Assembly (NCBI GenBank): GCA_030841085.1
Contig: JAVEDP010000020.1
Location: forward strand, 149,037-213,036
Length of the DNA stretch: 64,000 nt
DNA from: Pyrinomonadaceae bacterium
Lineage (GTDB): Bacteria; Acidobacteriota; Blastocatellia; Pyrinomonadales; Pyrinomonadaceae
Reading direction: 5' to 3'
The translations under genes and the position numbers were made by a program. Below, one piece after another: positions 34,000 to 43,803 of the stretch. Within the stretch, counting starts at the first letter, position 1; each line of letters opens with the position of its first letter. The notes below the pieces were generated by a model. It did not search any database, was not told where the DNA came from, and saw nothing but the letters and a program-made list of their open reading frames with translations.

Positions 34000-34079
34000 T
34001 TGTCAGTTGTCAGTGGTTCGTTGCGGAGTTTTGCTCGGACCACCACCACATTGCAACTGACAACTAACAACTAACAGTC
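34000..34079. repeat. Inverted repeat, TTGTCAGTTGTCAGT family
   Basis: TTGTCAGTTGTCAGTGGTTC and CAACTGACAACTAACAACTA are complementary arms in the pdhB-pdhC spacer. The same word occurs in the larger element at 48486-48848. Confidence 0.7.
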
Positions 34080-34080
34080 T

Positions 34081-35061
34081 CTACAAATACGAAACTTCTT
34101 TAACAGCGGCGACGATCTGTTCGACCTTAGGAATTGCCGCGTCCTCGAGATTCTTCGCGTAGGGCATTGGGACGTCGACGCCGGAAACGCGTTTGACGGG
34201 CGCGTCGAGATAATCAAAAGCACGCTCCATAATCTCGGAAGCGATCTCGGCGGCAACGCCGCAGAACGGATGCGACTCTTCGGCAATGACGACGCGATTA
34301 GTTTTCTTGACCGATTCGACGATGGTCTTGATGTCCAAAGGCCTTATGGTCCGCGGATCGATTACCTCACACGAGATGCCTTCCTTCTCAAGCGCTTCCG
34401 CCGCCTTCAATGCCACCGGAACCATTAACGACCGCGCCACGATCGTCGCATCTTTGCCTTCGCGTTTGATGTCGGCAACGCCCAGCGGAATGGTGAACTC
34501 GGGATCGTCTGAAACTTCGCCCTTGTTGCCATACATTCTTTCCTGTTCAATAAAAATGACGGGGTCGTTGTCGCGAATGGCTGATTTTAACAATCCTTTA
34601 GCGTCGGCGGGCGTGGACGGCATAACGACCTTCAACCCGGGAAAATAAGCGAACCACGATTCGAGCGCTTGCGAATGCTGCGACGAAACCTGGAACGCAG
34701 AACCTCCGGGGCCGCGAAACACAATAGGGATATTGAACTGGCCGCCCGACATGTACAGCATCTTGGCGGCGGAGTTGATGATTTGATCGGTTGCGAGTAT
34801 CGAGAAATTGAACGTCATAAACTCGACGATTGGCCGCAGTCCCGCCATCGCCGCGCCCACCCCGAGTCCCGCAAATCCAAGTTCGGTGATGGGCGTGTCG
34901 ATTACTCGCTTAGGTCCCAACTCTTCGAGCAGGCCTTTGGTAACTTTGTATGCGCCCTGATAGGCCCCGACTTCTTCGCCCATCAGAAAAACATTTTTGT
35001 CGCGCTGCATCTCTTCTCTCAGTGCCTGATTGAGCGCCTCGCGCATTGTTACGATAGCCAT
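34081..35061 (-). CDS. pdhB: Pyruvate dehydrogenase E1 component, beta subunit
   Basis: A transketolase-like subunit of 326 residues. Conserved parts are the N-terminal region MREALNQALREEMQRDKNVF with MGEEVGAYQGAYKVTKGL, the PIVEFMTFNFS active-site segment, RGPGGSAFQVSSQHSQALE, and the C-terminal domain EEGISCEVIDPRTIRPLD. With the alpha subunit it decarboxylates pyruvate and loads the E2 lipoyl group. The start ATG 35061 has AGGATC upstream. It lies 36 bases after pdhA in the same operon. Confidence 0.94.
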   Translation of the reverse strand: MAIVTMREALNQALREEMQRDKNVFLMGEEVGAYQGAYKVTKGLLEELGPKRVIDTPITELGFAGLGVGAAMAGLRPIVEFMTFNFSILATDQIINSAAKMLYMSGGQFNIPIVFRGPGGSAFQVSSQHSQALESWFAYFPGLKVVMPSTPADAKGLLKSAIRDNDPVIFIEQERMYGNKGEVSDDPEFTIPLGVADIKREGKDATIVARSLMVPVALKAAEALEKEGISCEVIDPRTIRPLDIKTIVESVKKTNRVVIAEESHPFCGVAAEIASEIMERAFDYLDAPVKRVSGVDVPMPYAKNLEDAAIPKVEQIVAAVKEVSYL

Positions 35062-35097
35062 TGAACTAGATCCTGTTTGACTGTCAGGTGAAACTAT

Positions 35098-36276
35098 CTA
35101 TTCGTTTTTCGGTATCGGATCAGCATAGATGTTGGTGAACAATTCTTCGGCCGCGGGCAGCGGACTTTCTTCGGCGAAGCGCACGGCATGCTCAACTTCC
35201 TCACGCACCTCGTCGTCGACGTTCTTCATTTCTTCGTCGCTCATGATCCGTTCTTCTTTCAAGCTTGTTGAGAACAGCTTGAGCGGGTCGCGTTCCTGAT
35301 GGCGTTCGATTTCGGCGCGCGTCCGATAATTTCCCGGGTCGGACATTGAGTGGCCCATAAAGCGATAGGTGCGGACTTCCAACAGCGTCGGCAAATAAGT
35401 TTTTCGCGCGCGCTCAACAGCTCTCAAGGTTGCTTCGCGAACCGCCAGAACATCCATCCCGTCAACAAACTCGGAAGCTATTTCATAAGCGCAGGCCTTT
35501 TGAGAAATATCCTGAAAAGACATGGCACGCTCGAGGGAAGTGCCCATTCCATATTGATTGTTTTCGCAAATGTAAATGCATGGCAGTTTCCAAAGCTGGG
35601 CCATATTCATCGACTCGTGAAATGCGCCCTGGTTCACCGCCGCTTCGCCGAAAAAACAAAGTGTCACTTGATCGGTTTCCTTGTACTTGGTGGCAAAGGC
35701 GACTCCGGTCGCTAAAGGAATTTGTCCGCCGACGATTCCATGCCCGCCGAGGAAATTTACCTCTTTATCAAACATGTGCATGGAACCGCCCTTGCCATGC
35801 GAGCAGCCACCCGCCTTGCCATACAGCTCGGCCATCACGGAATCGGGAGACATCCCTTTCGCGATCGCGTGCGCGTGCTCGCGATAACTCGTCAGCACAT
35901 AATCGTCTTTGCGAATCGCTGAAATGGCGCCGATGGCGACGGCTTCCTGCCCAATGTAAAGATGGCAAAAGCCGCCAATCTTGCCAGCGCTGTAGGCTAC
36001 CGCAGATTTTTCTTCAAAGCGACGGACCAGCAACATCTGGCGGTAAATATCTATCAGCGTCGCTCGATCGAGTTCAGCAAAGCGGCGCTTCTGAGCGTCC
36101 TTAACGGCTTGAGTTGGATCAAGGCGCGCGTCAACTTCCTCGGCCGCGTCGTGGTCCATGACACCAGCCGCACTCGTGTCCTCAGCGCCTAGACGTGAAG
36201 GCTCGGGCGTTCGCTTTCTCATATCCTGGGTTGACTTTGCCACGATCGGATTCGCTTTGAACTGATTAGCCGCCAT
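35098..36276 (-). CDS. pdhA: Pyruvate dehydrogenase E1 component, alpha subunit
   Basis: The thiamine-diphosphate-binding subunit. Family segments include YRQMLLVRRFEEKSAVAYSA, the HLYIGQEAVAIG loop and GGHGIVGGQIPLATGVAFA. The TPP/Mg motif reads FFGEAAVNQGAFHE...CENNQYGMGT, so the usual Gly-Asp-Gly is Gly-Glu-Ala here. MGHSMSDPGNYRTRAEI is the phosphorylation-loop equivalent. The protein has 392 residues from ATG 36276, with an extra N-terminal 60-70 residues. TTG 36291 and ATG 36222 are other possible starts. It heads the operon, about 35 bases behind a good promoter. Confidence 0.92.
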   Translation of the reverse strand: MAANQFKANPIVAKSTQDMRKRTPEPSRLGAEDTSAAGVMDHDAAEEVDARLDPTQAVKDAQKRRFAELDRATLIDIYRQMLLVRRFEEKSAVAYSAGKIGGFCHLYIGQEAVAIGAISAIRKDDYVLTSYREHAHAIAKGMSPDSVMAELYGKAGGCSHGKGGSMHMFDKEVNFLGGHGIVGGQIPLATGVAFATKYKETDQVTLCFFGEAAVNQGAFHESMNMAQLWKLPCIYICENNQYGMGTSLERAMSFQDISQKACAYEIASEFVDGMDVLAVREATLRAVERARKTYLPTLLEVRTYRFMGHSMSDPGNYRTRAEIERHQERDPLKLFSTSLKEERIMSDEEMKNVDDEVREEVEHAVRFAEESPLPAAEELFTNIYADPIPKNE

Positions 36277-36316
36277 CAAGGCGGCCCACAAACTGCATAA
36301 AAAACAGGAGAACGGA

Positions 36317-36346
36317 ATTATACGCGAGGATTGCGAAAGCGCGCAA
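36317..36346 (-). promoter_or_regulatory. Promoter of the pyruvate dehydrogenase operon
   Basis: On the minus strand a perfect TATAAT (36322-36317) is preceded, with an 18-base spacer, by TTGCGC (36346-36341). It implies transcription starting near 36310 and a leader of about 35 bases. Confidence 0.65.
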
Positions 36347-36378
36347 AAGCCGATTTATTTCTAAGCTAAAAGGCATGA

Positions 36379-36486
36379 CGCAAACGTTAGTTTGCGTTCC
36401 TCGTAAAGCAAACTGTTAGTTTGCGTTGGTTCGTTGCCACTCAACTGGATGTTACCAACCACCGCAAACTAACAGTTTGCTTTACG
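36379..36486. repeat. Inverted repeats, GCAAACTGTTAGTTTGC family
   Basis: CGCAAACGTTAGTTTGCG (36379-36396), AAAGCAAACTGTTAGTTTGC (about 36405) and CGCAAACTAACAGTTTGCTT (about 36463) fill the gap between pdhA and the HD-GYP gene. Confidence 0.75.
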
Positions 36487-36499
36487 TATAAGGTGCGCA

Positions 36500-36531
36500 A
36501 TAAAAAAGCACGCCGCACACGCAGCGTGCTT
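36500..36531 (-). terminator. Intrinsic terminator after the HD-GYP/GGDEF gene
   Basis: On the minus strand AAGCACGC (36531-36524) pairs with GCGTGCTT (36513-36506) around a 10-base loop, followed by TTTTATT. Confidence 0.88.
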
Positions 36532-36554
36532 GATTTCAATGTTTGCCTGCGTGA

Positions 36555-39098
36555 CTAGCGCAAGGCATCCAGGTTCGTAACCGGCAGGTTTGCCAGACTT
36601 ATGACCGTCTTTCGCGAGTGCTTGTTGGTCTGCATTTTTCGGGCGGCAGCCGTCAACAATTCTTCGGTGGTCTCGCCTTGATCGGGATAACAAGCGACGC
36701 CCATGCTGATGCCGACTTGAACGAATGTACCTGGGCGCACTGAGAATTTCTGAGACTCGACCGCACTGCGGATTCGTTCGCTCACTGCCTGGGCCATACT
36801 GCCCGACGCCATTGGCATGATGGCTACAAATTCGTCCCCGGCATAACGGGTAAGAATGTCCATTTGTCTGAACTCTTTGCGAATGACCGCCGCCAAACTC
36901 GCCAGCACCCGATCGCCAACAGTGTGGCCATACTGGTCATTGATCGCTTTAAAGTCGTCCACGTCCATGCTCATTACCGCCAGTGATTCGTTGCTCATAC
37001 GCTGGCACTCCGCCAGCCGCTGTTCCAGCATCATGTAAAAGCCACGCGCGTTTGGCAGGTTGGTCAGCGAATCAACCAGCGCACTCTCTTTCGTCTTCTC
37101 GAAAGTCATCGCATTGTTAAGCGCGGTTGAGGCGTGCTGACAAACAGACTCCAACAAGCGAACGTGTTCAGTGGTGTATGAAGTGCGGCTCTTTGAATAG
37201 AGAGTCAGTGCGCCAAACGCGCCGTCTTCCCTCAGCAGCGGCGAAACCAATACGCCCTTGTAACTCTTCGCTAATTCTTCAGGCACGCCCACCAGGTCGA
37301 GTTCCGGAGAGGCATTACACATCGACCGCTCGTTGGCTATTACCCAACCAGTAATACCATCCCCGATGTTCATGCGGCGCTCGCTGAATGCGGCGGCGTC
37401 TTCGCCGACGGCGTGTGCCGATACGGCTTTTCCGGACTTTTCATCAACAATAAAAATAATGCACGTATCAAACGGAACGATCGCTTTCAATTTGTTTGAG
37501 ATAAGCGTCACCGTATCGTTCATATTTAGCGACGAACCGATCGTCTGCGCGATCTCATGAAGAGCAAATACTTCGCGTTGTGCGTCGGTGATCGATCGGA
37601 ACCCCGCTTGATCGTCGTCTGACGTACCCACCAGGTTAGAGGCAAGACCAGCGTCCGGCTTAGTCTTGGTCTCATAGTCATGTGCCGCAGTTTCGGCGGG
37701 CACTTGCTCCTGAATATCCTCGGCATCGATCAACCGGTCGAATTCTTCGACGTGCTCGATAAACTTGTCCACTACTTTCGGATCGAAAGCGCTTCCCGAC
37801 ATCCCTCTTAACAGGGCAAGCGAGTCTTCGCGCTTCATCCCTTTGCGATATGGTCGATCGCAACGCGTGGCATCGTAGAAGTCCACGACCGAAATAATTC
37901 TCGCAACGAGCGGAATACCTTCACCTTTCAGACCCTTCGGATAGCCGCTGCCGTCCCATTTTTCGTGATGGAAACGAACGATGTCTTCCACCGGATAGGG
38001 AAAATTGACGCGCCGCAGAATATCGCCACCCACTGTGGGATGGATCTTCATCTTTGCGAATTCCGCTTCGGTAAGTTTCCCCGGCTTGTTCAGAATGTAT
38101 TCAGGCACGGCTAACTTGCCGATGTCATGCAGCAAAGCGCCGGCAAAGAGCGCTTGCAGTTCCTGGCCTCCGACCTTGCAGAGTTTACCCATTTCGGAAG
38201 CGTAAATTTGAGTGCGTCGCACGTGCCCATGAGTCGTCTGATCCTTTGCGTCAATCGCAATCGCCAGGGACTCAATGGTGTTCATGTGGATGGTTGCCAT
38301 CTCTTCAACGTGCTTGCGATTTTCAACCTCGGCGCGTCTTACTTCATTCAAGCGCTTTTCGTTGAAGCGATATAACAGGTGCACCATGGTCGTAATCAAC
38401 AGTCCGAGCAGGATGAACGCAAAACCGCCGCCGGTCAGGGCCGAATAAAAGAGAACTGCCGAAGCAGCGCCGGCGACTTGCGTCGTCAGCGTCCAAACGA
38501 GACTCTCCTGTGAAGGAAGAGCACGCGGATTATCGTCAAGCAAATTCAAAAAGTGCATCGTTGCCAGCGTGCTAAAGAAATATTGGAGCACTGCCAGCAC
38601 GCAAAGCGGTACGAGGAAGACGCTCAAAGGCAATCCTTGCGCTGCGCTCTTTGGAAGATCGTCGGCGAAAACTGTAGCGAGAAACCCATAGCAAGAAGCC
38701 GACAGAAATGTGGAGATGATGGCGATGGCGGTAGTCGCGATTGATTCGCGCCGCCCGGCGAGACCATAGGTGGATACGAATGCGACGATCGCCGCAAGTA
38801 AAGTCGCCGGGCCGGCGGTGTCCGCCGGAGGCACTGCGTAAAGAATCACCGCAAAGAAGACCAAGGCATCGGCAACCGATTTGCGGCTTTGGTGCGCACC
38901 AAGATTTGAGGTGATAGAAACTGTGAAGCGGCTGGCGACTACTGTCAGGACAAGTAGCACCAACCAGGAGAACAAACCGGCGCGAGTGAGAAAGGGAAGT
39001 TTGACCGTCGAAATCAAGGCCGAAACCAAGAGCAGCAGACCGACGGCTGAGATGCTGCCTAAGAGTAACGTGCTTTTCCAGTTCCTTGGAATATTCAT
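36555..39098 (-). CDS. Membrane HD-GYP, GAF and GGDEF cyclic-di-GMP protein
   Basis: An 847-residue signalling protein. The N-terminal 250 residues contain about seven helices. An HD-GYP phosphodiesterase follows, with HDIGKLAVP (about 323) and FHHEKWDGSGYPKG (about 380). A GAF sensor domain lies at about 500-650 (VTLISNKLKAIVPFDTCIIF). The C-terminal cyclase is at about 680-830, where the active-site loop is RYAGDEF (Ala for the first Gly, which is tolerated in the family). It could therefore both make and break cyclic-di-GMP, possibly at different times. The start is ATG 39098; the longer TTG form at 39218 would extend into an intergenic dyad. A terminator follows the gene. Confidence 0.9.
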   Translation of the reverse strand: MNIPRNWKSTLLLGSISAVGLLLLVSALISTVKLPFLTRAGLFSWLVLLVLTVVASRFTVSITSNLGAHQSRKSVADALVFFAVILYAVPPADTAGPATLLAAIVAFVSTYGLAGRRESIATTAIAIISTFLSASCYGFLATVFADDLPKSAAQGLPLSVFLVPLCVLAVLQYFFSTLATMHFLNLLDDNPRALPSQESLVWTLTTQVAGAASAVLFYSALTGGGFAFILLGLLITTMVHLLYRFNEKRLNEVRRAEVENRKHVEEMATIHMNTIESLAIAIDAKDQTTHGHVRRTQIYASEMGKLCKVGGQELQALFAGALLHDIGKLAVPEYILNKPGKLTEAEFAKMKIHPTVGGDILRRVNFPYPVEDIVRFHHEKWDGSGYPKGLKGEGIPLVARIISVVDFYDATRCDRPYRKGMKREDSLALLRGMSGSAFDPKVVDKFIEHVEEFDRLIDAEDIQEQVPAETAAHDYETKTKPDAGLASNLVGTSDDDQAGFRSITDAQREVFALHEIAQTIGSSLNMNDTVTLISNKLKAIVPFDTCIIFIVDEKSGKAVSAHAVGEDAAAFSERRMNIGDGITGWVIANERSMCNASPELDLVGVPEELAKSYKGVLVSPLLREDGAFGALTLYSKSRTSYTTEHVRLLESVCQHASTALNNAMTFEKTKESALVDSLTNLPNARGFYMMLEQRLAECQRMSNESLAVMSMDVDDFKAINDQYGHTVGDRVLASLAAVIRKEFRQMDILTRYAGDEFVAIMPMASGSMAQAVSERIRSAVESQKFSVRPGTFVQVGISMGVACYPDQGETTEELLTAAARKMQTNKHSRKTVISLANLPVTNLDALR

Positions 39099-39208
39099 AT
39101 TGGTTGGTCGGCCGCCGAGACGAAGCGACGGGAGGTTAACTTTGAGTTTTCTAGAGTGGCACTCGAACAGGTAAACGAAAGGAAGAGTCGGATCAGTTTG
39201 CTGGGGCG

Positions 39209-39227
39209 TGCCAAACAATGTTTGGCA
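39209..39227. promoter_or_regulatory. Perfect dyad, possible operator
   Basis: TGCCAAACA-A-TGTTTGGCA is a perfect 9-bp inverted repeat around one base. It lies between the DUF255 and HD-GYP genes, about 110 bases upstream of the HD-GYP start. It could be an operator or a small hairpin. Confidence 0.4.
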
Positions 39228-39300
39228 GCTCCTAAAAATAGACCAGTCAGGTGGTTGGAGTCAACGTGTAAATTATTTGCGGTGGGTGAAAAGGTGCTTT

Positions 39301-41388
39301 TCAGGGAGCGGTGGCGGTGTTTCTGTCCAATTGCGCAGCCAGTTCGGCGGGAGTTATGACAGGCTTCTTGCAAGTAAAATGTTCGCAAACATAAGCCGTC
39401 GGTTGTCCATTCAACTGTATTCGACCCTGAAGTAGCGAAATTGCGTTTGCGGCGGCGTCGTCCTGCGGCGCAGCTTTGGCGACCACTTTGTTTGGCAGGT
39501 AACGAGACCAAACTTCCCGGGCGAGTGAGATGGTCTGAGGCGAATCCGACGGTCCGATTAATGCAATTTCTTTCGGCGTATCCAGATAGAAATCGAGCGC
39601 GCAAAGCACGCGCCCAAAACCAGACGGATAACGGAGCATGCCGTTGGCTGTCAGGCGCAAAATGGTAGCAGCTCGTCGTTGGTAATCCTGGTTCGTCGTA
39701 AGGGCACCGAGGCGCAAGAGGACTTCGGCCGCAATCGAATTTCCGGAGGGCGTGGCGTTATCAAAAAAATCTTTGGCGCGCACAATCAATTGTTCGTGAC
39801 TGTCGCCGGTAAAGAAGAACCCGCCCTCTTCCTCGTCCCGGAATTCCCGTATCATGACATCGCAAAGACTACGCGCTTCAGTAAACCACTCGAGCTCACC
39901 AGTAGTCTCAAACAGAGTCAGCAATCCTTCTGTGTAAAACGAGTAGTCCTCGAGATAGGCGTTTAGCTTTGCTTCACCATCCTTATAGCTTCTGAGCAAT
40001 AATCCGTCGCGCCGGAGGTTGTCTAATACAAAACGCGCATTCCGTTTCGCAACTTCGGTATAGTCCAGACGATCAAGAATTGCTCCGGCCTCAGCAAAGC
40101 TCGCGAGCATTAAACCGTTCCATGCCGTCAGGACTTTTTCGTCGCGTGCAGGCTTTATTCGTTTCTCGCGAGCAGCAAACAAGATCTTGCGACCCTTGAG
40201 AAGAGCGGCTTCAAGATCGTCGACGGTCAGCTTTTTGCGTGCAGCGACCTCGGCAGCATCCTCTGTGATATTCAGGATGTTCTCGCCTTCGAAGTTGCCC
40301 TCTGCCGTGACGTTGTAATATTCGGCAAACAGGACTGCGTCTTCTTTTCCAAGCAAAGATACAACTTCAGCAAGACTCCAAACAAAAAACTTTCCTTCGA
40401 CTCCTTCCGAGTCGGCATCCTGGGTGGAATAAAAGCCGCCTAGTTCGTCAGTCATCTCTCGTACTACATAATCCAAAATCCCTTCGGCAATCTTTCTGGC
40501 TCGTTCCTCGCCGCTGAGCTGATAATAATGAAGATAGAGGCGCGACAGCAGCGCATTGTCGTACAACATTTTCTCGAAATGGGGGACCAACCAGCGCGCG
40601 TCCGTTGAATAGCGATGAAAGCCGCCGCCAAGCTGATCATAGATGCCGCCATCCGCCAGCTTGCGCACACTATGCTGGACGATTTCCAATGCTTGCGGAT
40701 TGCCGGTGCGATAGAACGTGTGCAGTAAAAACTCGAGCGTCATCGCGGGTGGAAACTTTGGTGCGCCGCCGAACCCGCCGTTGGTCGCGTCGTAGTTTTT
40801 GATTATTCCGCGGTAAGCGGCGTCCAGCAAATCAACCGTCAACACTTCGTTTGACTCGACCAGCGCCGTCGCGCGCTTGAGTTCGCTCAACACCGATTGC
40901 GCTGTTTGACTAACGTCTTCAGGTCGTTCGCGAAAGGCGTCAGCGACGCTGATAAGCACGCGCGGAAACCCGGGCATGTTGTAACGGTCTGCAGGCGGAA
41001 AATAGGTGCCGGCGTAGAAGGGTACAGCGTCCGGCGTTAGGAAAACGGTCATCGGCCAGCCACCGTGCTGCGTCATCATTTGCACGGCGTTCATATAGAT
41101 CTGATCCAAATCGGGCCGTTCTTCGCGATCCACTTTGATGTTGACGAAGTTGTCGTTCATCAGTTTTGCGATCGCTTCATTTTCGAACGACTCGTGCTCC
41201 ATCACGTGGCACCAATGACAGGCCGAGTAGCCGATGCTGAGCAGCAGCGGCTTTTGTTCGCGACGCGCGATTGCAAAGGCTTCTTCACCCCACGGAAACC
41301 ACTCGACGGGGTTGTGCGCGTGTTGCAGCAGGTACGGGCTGGTCTCTTTGATTAGGCGATTCGTGTGGGCGTGTTCAGTCAAGCGCAA
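39301..41388 (-). CDS. YyaL/DUF255 family protein (thioredoxin-fold plus alpha/alpha barrel)
   Basis: A 695-residue cytoplasmic protein. The N-terminal thioredoxin-like domain (about 5-165) carries SACHWCHVM (C57-x2-C60) after [14 protein letters not shown]. The rest (about 190-690) is the helical barrel of six-hairpin glycosidase type, with [21 protein letters not shown] and [11 protein letters not shown]. The combination is the YyaL/spermatogenesis-associated protein 20 family. Its reaction is not established. The TTG start at 41388 has AGGAAT upstream and no ATG lies nearby. About 140 bases upstream hold no recognisable gene. Confidence 0.9.
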   Translation of the reverse strand: MRLTEHAHTNRLIKETSPYLLQHAHNPVEWFPWGEEAFAIARREQKPLLLSIGYSACHWCHVMEHESFENEAIAKLMNDNFVNIKVDREERPDLDQIYMNAVQMMTQHGGWPMTVFLTPDAVPFYAGTYFPPADRYNMPGFPRVLISVADAFRERPEDVSQTAQSVLSELKRATALVESNEVLTVDLLDAAYRGIIKNYDATNGGFGGAPKFPPAMTLEFLLHTFYRTGNPQALEIVQHSVRKLADGGIYDQLGGGFHRYSTDARWLVPHFEKMLYDNALLSRLYLHYYQLSGEERARKIAEGILDYVVREMTDELGGFYSTQDADSEGVEGKFFVWSLAEVVSLLGKEDAVLFAEYYNVTAEGNFEGENILNITEDAAEVAARKKLTVDDLEAALLKGRKILFAAREKRIKPARDEKVLTAWNGLMLASFAEAGAILDRLDYTEVAKRNARFVLDNLRRDGLLLRSYKDGEAKLNAYLEDYSFYTEGLLTLFETTGELEWFTEARSLCDVMIREFRDEEEGGFFFTGDSHEQLIVRAKDFFDNATPSGNSIAAEVLLRLGALTTNQDYQRRAATILRLTANGMLRYPSGFGRVLCALDFYLDTPKEIALIGPSDSPQTISLAREVWSRYLPNKVVAKAAPQDDAAANAISLLQGRIQLNGQPTAYVCEHFTCKKPVITPAELAAQLDRNTATAP

Positions 41389-41529
41389 ATTCCTAATTTT
41401 GATTTCTTACATTCTACAGTTTGAAGATAGGAACGCGAACTCGATGGGCATCGTTACGGAGCAAGTATGATGTCCGATGAGCTTTAGCTTGCAGTAACGC
41501 CGCGACAAATTTAAGTACATGGTTCTGGT

Positions 41530-43803
41530 TCAGTCCTTAAACCAATATGGCGTTTGCTTAGTCCAGGTGTTGTTCGGATAGCGGCGATGAAGAAAGTCAT
41601 ACGCCGCTTTCGACCATTTACCGGTCTGCTTATCGGTGCACCCGTGTCGCGTCGTGTTGACGGCGAGATGCAGCGCTTCCGGAACGCGTGGATCGTTTGG
41701 ATTGCGCGTGGCCCATGCGACAACCTGCTGCGAAATGTAATTCGGCGCCGCTCCGAGTGAAGAAAGAAGCGCGTATTCTTTGCCGGCGTTTGCTTGTTGG
41801 GCGCTGGTCAGAAATGCCGGCGCCATTACTTCGTTCGCCGCGCGCTTTTTCGCGCTTTCTTCCGAGTTATCTGTGCTTGCGATGTACGCCGCCGAGCACC
41901 ACCAGTTGTCGCGATAGCTGTCCTGTTCGCTCAGCGGAATCTGCCGTCCAATGCCCGTGTCCACGGTTGGTTCCAAGCCGGGAAACCTCAACCAGGCATA
42001 AATCGCCGCGAACTGCTTCGCTTGCCAATCAGGAGCGGCGAGAAAATTATCAAGCTGCGAAGCCATCTCAGGAACCAGGGCTTTTAAGGTCAGCGCCAGT
42101 TCCGCGGCGGTAGTTTCATCACGAAGGATCACCGCCCGTACCCAAGCTGCCTGGGCGACATCGCGACGCAAATGCTCCGGCAATGTCTTGCTTACCGCCG
42201 CCTGCTTCAGGAGTGAGAGCGGAATTTTCTCGTTCAGCACCTTCGCCGCATCGCTGTCAAACAACGGCTTACCTTGAAGAGATTTCAGGCCTTCCGAAAC
42301 GTCGTCGGCCTCTGCGGGAATCTCGCGGCCATCGTCATTCCAGCTCATGCCTGCGGGCGCGCTCTGGGAATAAGAAAGAAATTCATCGAGATTGTTTGCG
42401 ACCAGCATGCGTTGGTGACGCAACGAGTTGAGAGCCGAGGCATTGAGATGCGCACGGTCTTTACGCAGCAACTCATCAAGCATCGCGCGCGCTTCGCTAA
42501 AACGACCAGCGGCGATATTCAAACGAACAATCTGAAACACAGCGGATGGAAACGCGGGCGAGTTTGTTGGTATGGCAGACCCGGCGCGCTTTAGCGCGGC
42601 AACGCTGGGATTATGAAAATCGACTTTCGCAAGCGCGGCAAGAAGCCAGGGCAGGGACGAAGTCGCCTGCCAGCGCTCGATCGCGTGTGCAGCCGCTTCA
42701 GATTTGTCCGACTGAAAAGTGAAAAGCCAATCAGTCAGGTCATCGCCGGCAAGTTCAGCAACTTTCGGAGGGAACGCAGACGCCGGCTCATCGCCCACGA
42801 ACTGGTCCAGCAAAACCGTGTAGTCCCAAAGTTCCTGTTTAAGATTTGGATTCGCCTTCTTGCCGGTTAACGAAATTGCCAGTTCACGAACGACATCCTT
42901 CGGATGTAACCGTAGTCGCACGAGACTGAGTAGCCGGCGGGCATTATCATGCGACTCCTTCAGTTCCTGACTCGCGAGAATCTTATCCAATTGCTTTTCT
43001 GATTCGGTTAGAGACGCCGCTTTCTGCTCCTCAGCCCCTAGACTGGCTTTGCGCAGGAAGGTCCGCGCGATGAGATAGGGCGCTGCATCATGCCAGGGCG
43101 AACCGCGATCGGCTGCGATCGCCTGAAACCCAGCGAGCGCCTGATCGAAATCTCCGGCATAAAAATTTGCGGCAGCGATTTGATATTGCCGGTCCGCGCG
43201 AACAAGTGTGTCGGCGTCCGCATCCGTCGCTGCCGGAACGTGCTTTCCTTCGGAGCAGTTTGCGAAGACCTGATCCTGCGCCTCAACCCACGTTTTGACT
43301 GACGCGCTGTCAGCTCCCCATTGTTTATTCCTGGCTTCCAATGTAGCAACAGCCGTTTCGAAAGAATCTTTCTGGCAATTTAAATAAGTCTCGTACTCGT
43401 TGGGCTTCTCCCGGCTACGATAGACTTCAATGTTTGTTATCGCGGCGGCGTTCGCCACCTTGTTTCGCGCCTCAAGCCAGCGCTTCACCGATTGTTCTTC
43501 AGTCGGTTCCCAGCGCAAATTCAGCCGATCGCGCCACAGTTCGACCAACGCATTCTGTTCATCGGGCGTGAAGCTGTTCCCATTCAAATACCGGTAAGCA
43601 ACATAAAGATACGACCGCGCGTAACTCGGCTGAATCGTACCGAGGTCGCCGCGCGCAAAGTTTTCCAGTGGATATTCGGGGTGGACTGTGAACACGAAAA
43701 TTGTATCCAGCGAAAATGGACCACAGGCAAGCGCGGTCGACGGACCGGATAACAAGGCAGCGATTAAGGCGATTGTTAAGAGGCTAGGCAATCTTCGTAT
43801 CAT
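41530..43803 (-). CDS. Secreted TPR-like helical-repeat protein of unknown function
   Basis: A 757-residue protein from ATG 43803, coupled (ATGA) to the DUF3142 gene. A signal peptide (about 1-26) ends before CGPFSLDTIFVF. The body is nearly all helical, with TPR-like pairs such as YQIAAANFYAGDFDQALAGF (about 205) and LNIAAGRFSEARAMLDELL (about 420). A Trp-rich C-terminal stretch contains DSYRDNWWCSAAYI and NNTWTKQTPYWF. It is presumably periplasmic or surface located. I recognise no family. With DUF3142 it forms a two-gene unit of likely shared function. Confidence 0.75.
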   Translation of the reverse strand: MIRRLPSLLTIALIAALLSGPSTALACGPFSLDTIFVFTVHPEYPLENFARGDLGTIQPSYARSYLYVAYRYLNGNSFTPDEQNALVELWRDRLNLRWEPTEEQSVKRWLEARNKVANAAAITNIEVYRSREKPNEYETYLNCQKDSFETAVATLEARNKQWGADSASVKTWVEAQDQVFANCSEGKHVPAATDADADTLVRADRQYQIAAANFYAGDFDQALAGFQAIAADRGSPWHDAAPYLIARTFLRKASLGAEEQKAASLTESEKQLDKILASQELKESHDNARRLLSLVRLRLHPKDVVRELAISLTGKKANPNLKQELWDYTVLLDQFVGDEPASAFPPKVAELAGDDLTDWLFTFQSDKSEAAAHAIERWQATSSLPWLLAALAKVDFHNPSVAALKRAGSAIPTNSPAFPSAVFQIVRLNIAAGRFSEARAMLDELLRKDRAHLNASALNSLRHQRMLVANNLDEFLSYSQSAPAGMSWNDDGREIPAEADDVSEGLKSLQGKPLFDSDAAKVLNEKIPLSLLKQAAVSKTLPEHLRRDVAQAAWVRAVILRDETTAAELALTLKALVPEMASQLDNFLAAPDWQAKQFAAIYAWLRFPGLEPTVDTGIGRQIPLSEQDSYRDNWWCSAAYIASTDNSEESAKKRAANEVMAPAFLTSAQQANAGKEYALLSSLGAAPNYISQQVVAWATRNPNDPRVPEALHLAVNTTRHGCTDKQTGKWSKAAYDFLHRRYPNNTWTKQTPYWFKD

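Noticed and set aside
35430..36104. 224-codon plus-strand frame inside pdhA
   Set aside because: Antisense of a well-supported E1 alpha gene, Arg/Ser/Cys-rich and without a domain.
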